From Phycicoccus duodecadis (GTDB lineage: Bacteria > Actinomycetota > Actinomycetes > Actinomycetales > Dermatophilaceae), in the NCBI RefSeq assembly GCF_002846495.1, contig NZ_PJNE01000001.1, positions 1,178,001 to 1,242,000 of the forward strand: DNA of 64,000 bases, written 5' to 3'. The notes beneath the pieces are model-generated. The model was given only the letters and a program-made list of their open reading frames with translations, did no database searches and was not told the origin of the DNA. Positions within the stretch are counted from its first letter, which is position 1. The number at the start of each line of letters is the position of its first letter. The position numbers were made by a program, and so were the translations under genes. This document shows positions 13,946 through 22,992 of the stretch, in pieces.

Positions 13946-14429
13946 GGCGCTCCACCTTCCAGGTCCCGCCGACCTCGCGCAGGGCGAGCTTGAGCCGGTA
14001 CGTCTTGGTCTCGCCCTGGGGGATGTTGGTGTTGGAGGTCGGGGCGACCACCCCCACGATCACCTGCGCCGAGTCGCGGTCGCCGGAGACGAGGCCGGCT
14101 TCGGCGCGCTCGACCCGGGACGTCGACTTGTTGGCGACAACGACCTTGCGCAGGTCGGCCAGGCTGCTGGTGTAGCTCTCGAGGAACTCCCCCGTGGCCG
14201 CCGCCTTCACCCGCGCGGTGTCCTCGTCGACGGTCGCGTAGTCGAGCGTCGCGAAGTTGACGGCGATCTGGCGGCCGGCCGCGAGCGCCTCGCTCTGGGC
14301 CTGCTGCACCTGCCGGGCGGTGTACCACTCGCGGCCCTTCGTGGCGGCGACCACCACGGTGGAGGCGAGCACGGCGAGGACCAGGGCCCACAGCACCGGC
14401 CGCCAGAAGGAGCGGACCGGACGGTTCAT
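13929..14429 (-). CDS. Mce-associated membrane protein (first)
   Basis: A 166-residue accessory protein of the Mce transporter. It has one N-terminal signal-anchor helix (PVLWALVLAVLASTVVVAA, about residues 11-29) and an extracytoplasmic SnoaL-like or NTF2-like domain. The C-terminal pattern ALREVGGTWKVERLEFVG is typical of Mas proteins. The ATG overlaps the mceF stop (ATGA). Together with the next gene it matches the paired mas genes that follow mceF in mycobacterial operons. Confidence 0.85.
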   Translation of the reverse strand: MNRPVRSFWRPVLWALVLAVLASTVVVAATKGREWYTARQVQQAQSEALAAGRQIAVNFATLDYATVDEDTARVKAAATGEFLESYTSSLADLRKVVVANKSTSRVERAEAGLVSGDRDSAQVIVGVVAPTSNTNIPQGETKTYRLKLALREVGGTWKVERLEFVG

Positions 14430-15688
14430 CGGGCTGCCTCCTCCATGATCCAGGACCAGGAGCCGGCGCCGCTCCCGGCGGGTGCCTGCGGGACCGACAC
14501 CTGCGCCGGCTGCCCGTACGCGGTCGTCCCGAGCGGCACCGGGTCCGAACCATAGGCCATGGCCAGGCTGGCGCTGCCGACGGGTCGGGCGCCGGGTGCG
14601 TTCTGGGCGCCGCGGACGGTCGACGCCGAGCCCCGCGGGAGGCTGCAGCGCGCCGCGGTGTTGAGCGGCGGCAGGTTCGTCGTCTGGTTGGGGTTCGTCG
14701 TCCTGGTCCCTCCGTAGCCCTGCGTGCAGGGGGCCGGCGACTGGGCCAGGGCCAGCCCGAAGTGGGCGGTGCCGTCGCCGGGCACCACGGTGTAGCCGCC
14801 CGAGACGACGTCGGGGTAGGTGATCAGCAGCTGGTCGATGCCGTCGACCCGGGCGCTCGTGACCTGGCCGACGGTGACGAGGTTGGCGAGGAGGGTGCCG
14901 AGACCGTCACGGTTCTCGCGGACGACGGCCTGCAGCTCGCTGGAGGCCACCACGCCGCGGTCGAGGATGACGCGCAGGTCGGGGTCGGAGGCCTTGAGGG
15001 TCTCGGAGATCCGCGCCAGGTTGCCCGAGAACGTGATGATCTGCGAGGACTGCAGGCGCTGGGTGTCGAGCACCGTCTTGGAGGACTTCAGCAGGGCGAT
15101 GGTGTCGGGCAGGGCCGAGATGGCGCTCCGGGTGAGCAGGTCTCCGTCGTCGATGAGGCGCGCGAGGTCGGGGCCGGTGCCCTCGAACCCGGTGCCCAGC
15201 TCGTCGACGACCGTGACCAGGTCGTCCTTCGGCACCGAGCGCACGGTGCGGTCGACGTCGAGGAGCAGGGTGTCGACGCGCAGCGGGGTCTCGGTGTCGG
15301 CGCGCGGGATGACGTCGCCGTCGGCCAGGTAGGGCCCGCGGTTGCTGCGCGGCTGGAGGTCGAGGTACTGCTCGCCCACCGCCGAGCGGTTCTCGACGAC
15401 GGCCCGGGTGTCCTTCGGCACCTCGACCCCCCGGTCGAGGCGCGCGTGCACCCGCACCCCGTCGTGGCTCAGGGTGAGGTCGGAGACTCGGCCCACGCGC
15501 ACCCCGCGGTAGGTGACCTCGGAGCCGACGAAGATGCCGCCCGACTGGCCGAGGTCGGCCACCACGGTGGGCCCGCCCCCCAGGATGCGGTCGGTGAGCC
15601 CGACGTAGGTGGCCGACAGGTAGGACGTGGCGACGATGGTGATGATCAGGAACAGCGCGAGCTGGACCTTGGTGAGCCGGCGGATCAC
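14426..15688 (-). CDS. mceF: Mce family protein, MceF position
   Basis: Cell-envelope lipid-binding subunit of the Mce importer, 420 residues. It has one N-terminal membrane helix (ALFLIITIVATSYLSATYV), then the MCE/MlaD domain (VTYRGVRVGRVSDLTL near residues 55-70), then a long alpha-helical region expected to form the hexameric tube. The start is GTG at 15688, overlapping the mceE stop (GTGA); a frame open upstream is not conserved. It is the sixth and last Mce protein in the gene order. Confidence 0.9.
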   Translation of the reverse strand: MIRRLTKVQLALFLIITIVATSYLSATYVGLTDRILGGGPTVVADLGQSGGIFVGSEVTYRGVRVGRVSDLTLSHDGVRVHARLDRGVEVPKDTRAVVENRSAVGEQYLDLQPRSNRGPYLADGDVIPRADTETPLRVDTLLLDVDRTVRSVPKDDLVTVVDELGTGFEGTGPDLARLIDDGDLLTRSAISALPDTIALLKSSKTVLDTQRLQSSQIITFSGNLARISETLKASDPDLRVILDRGVVASSELQAVVRENRDGLGTLLANLVTVGQVTSARVDGIDQLLITYPDVVSGGYTVVPGDGTAHFGLALAQSPAPCTQGYGGTRTTNPNQTTNLPPLNTAARCSLPRGSASTVRGAQNAPGARPVGSASLAMAYGSDPVPLGTTAYGQPAQVSVPQAPAGSGAGSWSWIMEEAAR

Positions 15689-16905
15689 GACATCCCCCCG
15701 GTGTAGAGGGTGGTCCACGACCGGTCGGCGCCGTCGGCCGAGGCCTGCGCGACGCAGATCGGCGGGCACAGCGGGCCGCCGGACGTCGTGGGCAGCGGCA
15801 CGCCCGAGGTCGGCAGCGGCAGCGACGGCAGCGGCACCGTGACCGTCGGCAGCGGCAGGCTCGGCACGGGCAGGGTCGGGAGCGTGGGGACCGGGACGGG
15901 CAGGGTCGGCGCCCCCGTGGGCGTCGGGAGGGTGAGCGTGCTGAGGTCGAGGTCGGCGGTCACGTGCAGGTTGGTGTAGTCGCCCTTGATGGCCGCCAGC
16001 GAGGAGTCCGGGAACGGGTAGGTGAGGAACAGCTCGAGCGACTGCGGCAGGTCGTCGCCGGCGGCGTTGAGCTGGGCCAGGATCGGCTTCAGGGCCGCCA
16101 GGTCGGCGAGGGTGTCGGCGCGCGAGGCGCGGATGACCTTGGTTCCGACCGCGCCGAGGCGGCTGAGCGCGGTGAGCATGGCCGTCAGCTGCCGGCGCTG
16201 GTCGGCCAGCACCTTCAGGCCCTGCGGGGTCTCCTTCAGCACGGCCGCGAGCTGGTCGTCGCGGGCCGCGAGGCGGGCGCTCAGGGTGTCGATGCCGTCG
16301 ATGGCGCGGATGATCTCGGCCTTCTGGGCGTCGAGCCCGCCGACGAAGGTGTCGAGCTGGGTGACCAGGCTCGTGATGTCGTCGTGGTTGCCGCGCAGGG
16401 CGTTGTTGAGCTCGGTCTCGATGATCTTGAGCTGGCCGACGCCTCCCCCGTTGAGCAGCAGCGACAGGGCGGAGAGCACCTCCTCGACCTCGGGGTTGCG
16501 CCCGGTGCGCGCGAGCGGGATGAGGTCGCCGTCGTCGAGCCGGCCGGTGCCGCCGCCGGTGGGCCGCTCGAGCGCGATGTACTTCTCGCCGAGCAGCGAG
16601 GTCTGCTTGAGCTCGGCCCGCGTGTCGTCGGGCAGGCCTGCGGACTTCGGGATGCGCATGGTGACCCGCGCCGTCCAGCCGTCGAGGGTGATGTCGGTGA
16701 CCTCGCCGACGGTGACGTCGTCGACCTTCACGGACGAGCGGGGCACGAGGTCGAGCACGTCAGTGAACTCCGCCTGCACCGTGATCTGCGGGCCCTCGGC
16801 CTTGGGACCACCGGGCAGCGGCAGGTCGTAGATGCCCTTGCACCCGGAGAGGAGCAGCGCGAGCACCGCCGCGAGGGCGGCGAGGAGACGGACGCGGCGG
16901 GTCAT
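15685..16905 (-). CDS. mceE: Mce family lipoprotein, MceE position
   Basis: A 406-residue lipoprotein of the Mce complex. The signal peptide ends in the lipobox LLSGC (Cys at about residue 22), followed by KGIYDLPLPGG, the LprK/LprN-like pattern that marks the MceE subunit. The MCE domain spans about residues 40-120, then a helical region. The C-terminal part, about residues 290-380, is an unusual Pro/Leu/Thr-rich stretch of repeated LP and PxP units. The start ATG overlaps the mceD stop (ATGA). Confidence 0.92.
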   Translation of the reverse strand: MTRRVRLLAALAAVLALLLSGCKGIYDLPLPGGPKAEGPQITVQAEFTDVLDLVPRSSVKVDDVTVGEVTDITLDGWTARVTMRIPKSAGLPDDTRAELKQTSLLGEKYIALERPTGGGTGRLDDGDLIPLARTGRNPEVEEVLSALSLLLNGGGVGQLKIIETELNNALRGNHDDITSLVTQLDTFVGGLDAQKAEIIRAIDGIDTLSARLAARDDQLAAVLKETPQGLKVLADQRRQLTAMLTALSRLGAVGTKVIRASRADTLADLAALKPILAQLNAAGDDLPQSLELFLTYPFPDSSLAAIKGDYTNLHVTADLDLSTLTLPTPTGAPTLPVPVPTLPTLPVPSLPLPTVTVPLPSLPLPTSGVPLPTTSGGPLCPPICVAQASADGADRSWTTLYTGGMS

Positions 16906-18095
16906 CCGAGCAGCCCTCCGAGCGTGGGGTCGGCGCCCTTGAGGAGGGAGCCGGCCGAGGAGCCCGTCGGGACCTTGAGGTCGAGCAACCCGAGGGAGTC
17001 GCAGAGCGTGGTGTTGCCGGTGTTGGTGGGGCCGGTGACCAGCGAGCACAGCAGCAGCCCGGGGTCGTCGGCCCCCTGCACGGTGGCGCGGGTGTCGAGG
17101 GTGCCGTTGGCCGCGTCGTAGGCCAGCTGGAGGTTGGAGATGGCCGCGGGGGCGTTGTCGAGGGTCTCGCCCAGGGCCTTCCGCTTCGCGGCGACGGCGC
17201 CCGTGACGTCGGCCAGCCGGCCGACGTCGTCCTTGAGGACCGCGCGGTTGTCCTTGACGAAGCCCGAGATCTCGTCGAGCGCCACGGCCAGGTTGGCGAG
17301 GGCCGCCGAAAGGTCGCCGCGCTCGTCGTCAAGAGCGGTCGACACCGACGCCAGGTTGGTGTTGAGGCGGCGCACCTTGGTGTCGTTCGTGGCCAGGGTC
17401 TCGGTGAAGGTGTTGAGGTTCTTCACGGTGCCGAAGAGGTCGCCGCGGCCCTGCGAGAAGGTCTGCACGGCCAGCGACAGGTTCTGGGTGGTGTCGTGCA
17501 GCGCCTGCCCGTTGCCGTCGAGGTTCGCGGCCCCGGTCCGCAGGACCCGGGTGAGGGCGCCCTCGGAGTTGGCGCCCTTCGGGCCGAGCGCGACCATCAG
17601 GTCGTCCAGGCTCTGGCTGACCCGGTCGAGCTCGACGGGGACGGCGGTGCGGTCGAGCGGGATGTGCGCGCCGCTGCGCATCCGCGGCCCGGCCGTGTAG
17701 GCCGGCAGCAGCTGCACGTAGCGGTCGCTGACCAGCGAGGGCGCCACCACGGCGGCCCGCGCGTCGGCGGGCACGGGATGCTCGGGGGTGAACTCGAAGG
17801 CCACCCGTACCTTGTCGCCCTCGGGCTCGACGCTGGTGACGGTGCCGACCCGGACCCCGAGGATGCGCACGTCGGAGCCCGGGAAGAGGCCCACCGCGCG
17901 GACGAAGTCGGCGGTGACGCGCACCGGCTCGGGGCGGGGCCAGAACACGACCGCCGCGGCGACCAGCGCCACCACCAGGATGCCGGCGACGAGCCCGAGT
18001 CGCGGTGGGACCGAACGCAGCCGGGCACCGAGCGGAGCCAGCCAGGCCGGTCGCGCGGGGCGGCGCGGCCGGCGCAGGGACGGGCGGGAGATCAT
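16902..18095 (-). CDS. mceD: Mce family protein, MceD position
   Basis: Mce subunit of 397 residues with an unusually basic N-terminus (RRPRRPARPAW), one membrane helix (LGLVAGILVVALVAAAVVFW), the MCE domain (VRILGVRVGTVTSVEP) and a helical tube region to the C-terminus. Two Cys in the C-terminal part (LLLCSLVTG and TTLCDSLGL) could form a disulfide outside the cell. The start overlaps the mceC stop (ATGA). It is part of one continuous overlapping series of mce genes. Confidence 0.9.
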   Translation of the reverse strand: MISRPSLRRPRRPARPAWLAPLGARLRSVPPRLGLVAGILVVALVAAAVVFWPRPEPVRVTADFVRAVGLFPGSDVRILGVRVGTVTSVEPEGDKVRVAFEFTPEHPVPADARAAVVAPSLVSDRYVQLLPAYTAGPRMRSGAHIPLDRTAVPVELDRVSQSLDDLMVALGPKGANSEGALTRVLRTGAANLDGNGQALHDTTQNLSLAVQTFSQGRGDLFGTVKNLNTFTETLATNDTKVRRLNTNLASVSTALDDERGDLSAALANLAVALDEISGFVKDNRAVLKDDVGRLADVTGAVAAKRKALGETLDNAPAAISNLQLAYDAANGTLDTRATVQGADDPGLLLCSLVTGPTNTGNTTLCDSLGLLDLKVPTGSSAGSLLKGADPTLGGLLG

Positions 18096-19072
18096 CGGCC
18101 CACCGACCCGACCGGGACGGTGAGGTTCTGGATGTAGGTGTCGAACCAGCGCCCGGTACCCAGGGTGTTGGCGAAGACCCGGGTGAACGGCGCCATCGCC
18201 TCGATGGTGGCCTGCAGGTCGGCCTCGTGCTTCTGCAGGGTGGCCAGCACACCCTTCAGCTGAGCCAGGGCCGGGCCCAGCTCGGCGCGGTTGTCGCGCA
18301 CCAGGCCGGTGATCTGCTGGGCCAGCGCGCTGGTGTTCGTGAAGAGGGTGTGGATGGCCTCACGCCGCTTCTCGAGCTCGACCAGCAGCAGGTCGGCATC
18401 CTGCATCAGCCGGTCGATCGCGGCGTTCTGTTCGGCGACGGTGCCGGTGACGGTGTTGGCCGAGCGCAGCAGCTCGCGCAGCTTCTCGTCGCGGCTCGCC
18501 ACGGTGCGCGAGAGGCGGCTGAGGCCGTCGAGGGCGGTGCGGACGTTGGCCGGGGTGTCCTTGAACTCGGTGGCCAGGACGTCGAGCGAGCGGGCCAGCT
18601 GGTCGGTGTCGATGCGCTCGGTGGTCTTCGTGAGGTCGGAGAAGGCGCTGATCACGTCGTAGGACGAGACGGTGCGCTCGAGCGGGATCTGGCTCCCCTC
18701 CTTCAGCTGCCCGGTGCCGCGCGGCTCGAGGGCCACGTACTTCGCGCCGAGCAGGGTCTTGATGCGCACGGAGGCGGCGGTCTGGGGGCCGAAGCTCACG
18801 TCGCCGGTGATGCGGAAGTCGACGCGCACGTGCGAGCCCTCGAGGTCGACGCCGGTGACATCGCCGACCTTGACCCCGGCGATGCGCACGTCGTCACCGT
18901 CGCGCAGGCCGCCGGCCTCGGTGAAGGCCGCGCTGTAGGCGGGGCCACCCCCGAGGAAGGGCAGCCGGGAGGCGTTGAACGCCAGCACCATGAGCACGGC
19001 GATGACCGCCAGCCCGGCGATGCCGAAGCGCAGGGTGTTGCGGTCCTTGGGCGGACGCACGATGCGGGCCAT
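18092..19072 (-). CDS. mceC: Mce family protein, MceC position
   Basis: Mce subunit of 326 residues. It has a short cytoplasmic N-terminus (MARIVRPPKDRN), a membrane helix (FGIAGLAVIAVLMVLAF), the MCE domain (VRIAGVKVGDVTGVDLEG) and a helical tube region. The ATG at 19072 shares one base with the mceB stop (TGATG); a frame open further upstream lies inside mceB and is rejected. This family member is slightly shorter than its paralogues because it lacks a C-terminal extension. Confidence 0.9.
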   Translation of the reverse strand: MARIVRPPKDRNTLRFGIAGLAVIAVLMVLAFNASRLPFLGGGPAYSAAFTEAGGLRDGDDVRIAGVKVGDVTGVDLEGSHVRVDFRITGDVSFGPQTAASVRIKTLLGAKYVALEPRGTGQLKEGSQIPLERTVSSYDVISAFSDLTKTTERIDTDQLARSLDVLATEFKDTPANVRTALDGLSRLSRTVASRDEKLRELLRSANTVTGTVAEQNAAIDRLMQDADLLLVELEKRREAIHTLFTNTSALAQQITGLVRDNRAELGPALAQLKGVLATLQKHEADLQATIEAMAPFTRVFANTLGTGRWFDTYIQNLTVPVGSVGR

Positions 19073-20100
19073 CAGCGACACCTCGCGGCGGCGACGTCGT
19101 AGCCGAGGTTGCCGGGGGTCGGACCCGTGGGGAGGACCAGGTTCTTCACGTCGAAGCGGCAGAGGTAGAAGTTGAACCACGCGCCGTACGTGGCGGTGCG
19201 GGTGATGGTGGTGATCTTGCCCGGGGCGGTCCGCGCGAACTTCTCGAAGGCCGCGGTGTTCTGGGGCTCGTTGAGGGTGCTCGCCAGGTCGCCGAGGTTC
19301 GCGATGTCGGCCTTCAGGTCGGGGCGCCCGGCCTGCAGCAGGCTCGCGGTGTCGGCGGTCAGGGCGTTGATGTTGGTCAGCGACTGCCCGATGGCGGCGC
19401 GGTCCTGCGAGAGCCCCGAGACGAACCGCTGCAGCTGGGTCAGCAGGTCGCGGAAGGCGGTGTCGTTGGCCTCCACGGTGCCGAGGACGGTCGAGAGGTT
19501 GTCGATGGTGCGGCCGATGACGGCGTCGCGGTCGGCGAGGGCCCGGCTCAGCGAGGCGGTCTGCCCGAGAAGCGAGTTGATGTCGCCCCCCTCGCCCTGG
19601 AGCACCGAGATGATCTGCCCCGACAGCTCGTTGACGTCGGCCGGTGAGAGCGCCGCGAACAGCGGCTTGAAGCCGTTGAAGAGGACGGTCAGGTCGAGCG
19701 CCGGGTGGGTGCGCTCCAGCGGGATGGTGCCGTTCTCGGGGAGCGGCCCGGTGTCGCCGGGCTCCTGGGTGAGGGCGATGTACCGCTCCCCCACCAGGTT
19801 GCGGTACTTGATGGTGGCGGCGGTGCCGCGGGTCAGCGCCGTGCTGCGCAGGACGTCGAAGGTGACCTCGGCGTGGACCCGGTCCTTGGCGACGGTGATG
19901 TCCTTGACCGTGCCCACGCGGACGCCGGCGACTCGCACGTCCTGGCCCGAGGCGAGCCCGGTGACGTCGGTGAACACCGCCTTGTAGGTGGCCTTGTCGC
20001 CCGGCAGCAGGTTCGAGATGGTCGCGGCCAGGATGCCGGTGGCCAGCACCGTGACCACGACGAACACGATGAGCTTGACCAGGCTGGGGGTGGTCCTCAC
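19072..20100 (-). CDS. mceB: Mce family protein, MceB position
   Basis: Mce subunit of 342 residues with an N-terminal membrane helix (LIVFVVVTVLATGILAATI), the MCE domain (VRVAGVRVGTVKDITV, about residues 54-69) and a helical region. The C-terminus contains NFYLCRFDVKNL, a conserved MceB-type ending seen in mycobacterial homologues. The start is GTG at 20100, overlapping the mceA stop (GTGA), which indicates coupled translation. Confidence 0.9.
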   Translation of the reverse strand: MRTTPSLVKLIVFVVVTVLATGILAATISNLLPGDKATYKAVFTDVTGLASGQDVRVAGVRVGTVKDITVAKDRVHAEVTFDVLRSTALTRGTAATIKYRNLVGERYIALTQEPGDTGPLPENGTIPLERTHPALDLTVLFNGFKPLFAALSPADVNELSGQIISVLQGEGGDINSLLGQTASLSRALADRDAVIGRTIDNLSTVLGTVEANDTAFRDLLTQLQRFVSGLSQDRAAIGQSLTNINALTADTASLLQAGRPDLKADIANLGDLASTLNEPQNTAAFEKFARTAPGKITTITRTATYGAWFNFYLCRFDVKNLVLPTGPTPGNLGYDVAAARCR

Positions 20101-21395
20101 TGGTTGACCACCCTCCCGCGCAGCATCGGGCCGGCCAGCAGCGTGGTGAGGGCCGACGGCTCGCCGCCCCCCTCGGGCGCGAGCGCGATGGCGACGACCT
20201 GCTGCTCCTCGGCGGTGCCGGCCAGGCCGGAGTCGACGCTTGGCACCGCCAGCCCGGTGGGGGCGAGCAGGGCCGACGGCAGGGCCGAGCGCGAGCCGCC
20301 GCCGGTGCCGTCGGCGAAGGTCACCGCACCGCGCGGGTGGGCCTGGCTGCTCCGCGGGCTCGGCAGGTCGTAGCAGGTGGGCCCGCGGTCGTCGTTCCAG
20401 GCCGGCTCCTGGCCGGGGCGGTAGCCCTGACGCTGGGGCGGGGTCTCGAGCGTGATGTGGAACTGGGCGCCCGAGAACGCGCCGCGGATGCGCGGCAGCC
20501 AGTTGACCAGGCCGGACGCCAGGCAGGGGTAGATCGGCGCGTGCTTGGCCAGCACCGCCAGCGTCGGGCGCTGCACGCGCCCGACCTGGATGATGCGGTC
20601 GTCGTTCTGCTCGAGGAACTCGGCGGTGGTGTTGGCGAAGCCGGCCGTCCCGGCCAGGAAGCCCGCCAGCTGGTCCTTCTTCTCGACGATGGTGGCATTG
20701 GTGGTGCGCAACGCGTCGAGGGCGCGCAACAGGTTGGGGGCGGCCACGGCGTAGGTGCTGGCGAGGTCGGCGAGGCCGCTGATGTCGGCCTGGATCAGCG
20801 GCATCTGGGGGTTCAGCGCGGTGAAGTACCGGTTGACCAGGACGAGGTTCTGGCCCAGCGTGTAGCCCCGGCCGTCGAGGGCCGTCGCCAGCGCGTTGAG
20901 GGTGGCGGCGAGCTTCTCGGGCCGGACGGTGCGCAGCAGCGGCAGCAGCTGGTCGAAGACCCGCTCGAGCTCGATGGCCACGCTGCTGCGGTCCTGCGGG
21001 ATCACGTCGCCCTCGCGGATGGGCCGCCCCGGGTCGCCCGGAGGCGTCACGAGGTCGACGTAGCGCTCGCCGAACAGGGTCTTGGGCAGCAGCCGGGCGC
21101 TGACCGCGGCCGGGATGAGCGACGTGCGGGCCGGGTCCAGCGCGAGGGTCAGGGTGGCGCCCTGGGGACCGGCCTCGATGGCGCGGACCTCGCCGACGAT
21201 GAGGCCGCGGATCTTGACGTCGGAGGACTCCTGGAGCTGGCTGCCGATGCGGTCGGTCTTCAGGGTGACGGTGACGACGTCGGTGAAGACCTTGTTGAAG
21301 GCCGCGATCGAGAGCGTCAGCAGCACGGCGACGACGAGCAGGAACGCGATCCCGTAGGAGCGCGAGCGCAGACCGCCCAGGAAGCCCCCCGTCAT
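20097..21395 (-). CDS. mceA: Mce family protein, MceA position
   Basis: First of the six Mce lipid-binding subunits, 432 residues. It has a membrane helix near residues 14-34, an MCE domain (VKIRGLIVGEVRAIEAG), a helical tube region and a C-terminal segment with two Cys (IYPCLASGL and PTCYDLP) as in mycobacterial MceA. The Ala/Gly-rich tail, about residues 345-432, is probably disordered. The start overlaps the permease gene yrbEB (ATGA), so permease and Mce subunits are made from one message. Confidence 0.9.
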   Translation of the reverse strand: MTGGFLGGLRSRSYGIAFLLVVAVLLTLSIAAFNKVFTDVVTVTLKTDRIGSQLQESSDVKIRGLIVGEVRAIEAGPQGATLTLALDPARTSLIPAAVSARLLPKTLFGERYVDLVTPPGDPGRPIREGDVIPQDRSSVAIELERVFDQLLPLLRTVRPEKLAATLNALATALDGRGYTLGQNLVLVNRYFTALNPQMPLIQADISGLADLASTYAVAAPNLLRALDALRTTNATIVEKKDQLAGFLAGTAGFANTTAEFLEQNDDRIIQVGRVQRPTLAVLAKHAPIYPCLASGLVNWLPRIRGAFSGAQFHITLETPPQRQGYRPGQEPAWNDDRGPTCYDLPSPRSSQAHPRGAVTFADGTGGGSRSALPSALLAPTGLAVPSVDSGLAGTAEEQQVVAIALAPEGGGEPSALTTLLAGPMLRGRVVNQ

Positions 21396-22219
21396 CCCGC
21401 GATCCTCACCGTGGTGGTGGCGCCCCAGATGGCCAGGCTGACGAAGAAGTCGACGACGTTGATGGCCACGATCGAGGTACGCACGGCGCGGCCCACGGCC
21501 ACCCCGACCCCGGCGGGCCCACCGCTGGCGGTGTAGCCGTAGTAGCAGTGGATGCCGATGATCACGACCGCGAAGATCAGCACCTTCGCGAACGACCAGA
21601 GGATGTCCTGCGGGGGCAGGAACAGGTGGAAGTAGTGGTCGTAGGTGCCGGTCGACTGCCCGAAGTAGCCGGTGACGATGAACCGGGTGGCCGCGTAGGA
21701 CGAGAGCAGCCCCAGGACGTACAGCGGGATGACCGCCACGAAGCCGGCGATCATCCGGGTCGTCACGAGGAACGGCAGGCTCGGGATGCCCATGACCTCG
21801 AGGGCGTCGACCTCCTCGCTGATCCGCATCGCCCCGAGCTGGGCCGTGAAGCCGCAGCCCACGGTGGCCGCCAGGGCCAGCCCGGCCACCAGGGGGGCGA
21901 TCTCGCGGGTGTTGAGGTAGGCCGACACGAAGCCCGCGAAGGCGCCGGTGCCGAGCTGGTCGAGCGAGCTGAAGCCCTGCAGGCCCACCTGCGAGCCGGT
22001 GAAGAACGCCAGGAACGACAGGACCCCCACCGTGCCGCCGATGACGGTGAGCGCACCACTGCCGAGGGAGACCTCGGCCAGCAGCCGCACGACCTCGCCG
22101 CGGTAGCGGGTCAGGGTGCGCGGCACCCAGCCGATCGAGCGCACGTAGAAGCGCATCTGCTCGCTGAGGGCGTCGAGCAGGCGCAGCGGGGCCTGGACGG
22201 CGGCGGCGAGGTTCGGCAT
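21392..22219 (-). CDS. yrbEB: MlaE/YrbE-type ABC permease B
   Basis: Integral membrane permease of the Mce lipid importer, 275 residues with about five membrane segments. The conserved cytoplasmic coupling motif SEEVDALEVMGIP is at about residues 133-145, where the ATPase contacts the permease. It pairs with the adjacent YrbEA to form the heterodimeric channel. The ATG at 22219 lies only 5 bases downstream of the yrbEA stop. The family imports sterols or fatty acids in mycobacteria; the substrate here is unknown. Confidence 0.93.
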   Translation of the reverse strand: MPNLAAAVQAPLRLLDALSEQMRFYVRSIGWVPRTLTRYRGEVVRLLAEVSLGSGALTVIGGTVGVLSFLAFFTGSQVGLQGFSSLDQLGTGAFAGFVSAYLNTREIAPLVAGLALAATVGCGFTAQLGAMRISEEVDALEVMGIPSLPFLVTTRMIAGFVAVIPLYVLGLLSSYAATRFIVTGYFGQSTGTYDHYFHLFLPPQDILWSFAKVLIFAVVIIGIHCYYGYTASGGPAGVGVAVGRAVRTSIVAINVVDFFVSLAIWGATTTVRIAG

Positions 22220-22224
22220 CGGCG

Positions 22225-22992
22225 TCAGATCTTCTGCGGGACGACTTGGAAGTACACGGCGCTGATGACGAAGTTGACGACGAACAGGAACATGAAGGTG
22301 ATGACGACGCTCTGGTTGACGGCGTCGCCGACCCCCTTGGGGCCGCCCCCCGCCGTGAGCCCCTTGTAGGAGGCCACCAGCGCCGCGAGGGCGCCGAAGA
22401 TCAGGGCCTTGATCTCGGAGGTGACGAGGTCGGCCAGCTGGGCGAGCGCGGTGAACGACGCGAGGTAGGCGCCGGGGGTGCCGCCCTGCACCAGGACGTT
22501 GAAGACGTAGCCCCCGGCCACGCCCACGACCGAGACCAGACCGTTGAGGAGGGCGGCGACGAGCATGGTGGCCAGCACGCGGGGCACGACGAGGCGCTGG
22601 ATGGGGCTGATGCCGAGCACCTCGAGCGCGTCGATCTCCTCACGGATCTTGCGGGAGCCGAGGTCGGCGCAGATGGCCGAGCCGCCCGCACCCGCGACCA
22701 GCAGCGCGGTGACCAGCGGGGAGGCCTCGCGCACCACGGCCAGCACCGAGGCCGCGCCCGTGAAGGACTGGGCGCCGAGCTGGCGGGTCAGGGTGCCGAG
22801 CTGGAGGGCGATGACGGCGCCGAACGGGATGGAGACCAGCGCCGTGGGCACGATCGTCACGGAGGCGACGAACCAGGCCTGCTGGATGAACTCGCGCAGC
22901 TGGAACGGGCGCCGCGGAGCCGCCTTGGCGACGTCGACCACGAGCCCGAAGAACGAGCCCGCCTGGCGCAGGCCGTTGGACACCACCGTCAT
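22225..22992 (-). CDS. yrbEA: MlaE/YrbE-type ABC permease A
   Basis: First permease subunit of the Mce transporter, 255 residues, five predicted membrane helices. The coupling motif REEIDALEVLGISP mirrors that of YrbEB. The chosen start is ATG at 22992, which overlaps the ATPase stop (ATGA); a frame open 29 codons upstream falls inside the ATPase gene. Adjacent ATPase, YrbEA, YrbEB and MceA genes are the standard Mce order. Confidence 0.93.
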   Translation of the reverse strand: MTVVSNGLRQAGSFFGLVVDVAKAAPRRPFQLREFIQQAWFVASVTIVPTALVSIPFGAVIALQLGTLTRQLGAQSFTGAASVLAVVREASPLVTALLVAGAGGSAICADLGSRKIREEIDALEVLGISPIQRLVVPRVLATMLVAALLNGLVSVVGVAGGYVFNVLVQGGTPGAYLASFTALAQLADLVTSEIKALIFGALAALVASYKGLTAGGGPKGVGDAVNQSVVITFMFLFVVNFVISAVYFQVVPQKI

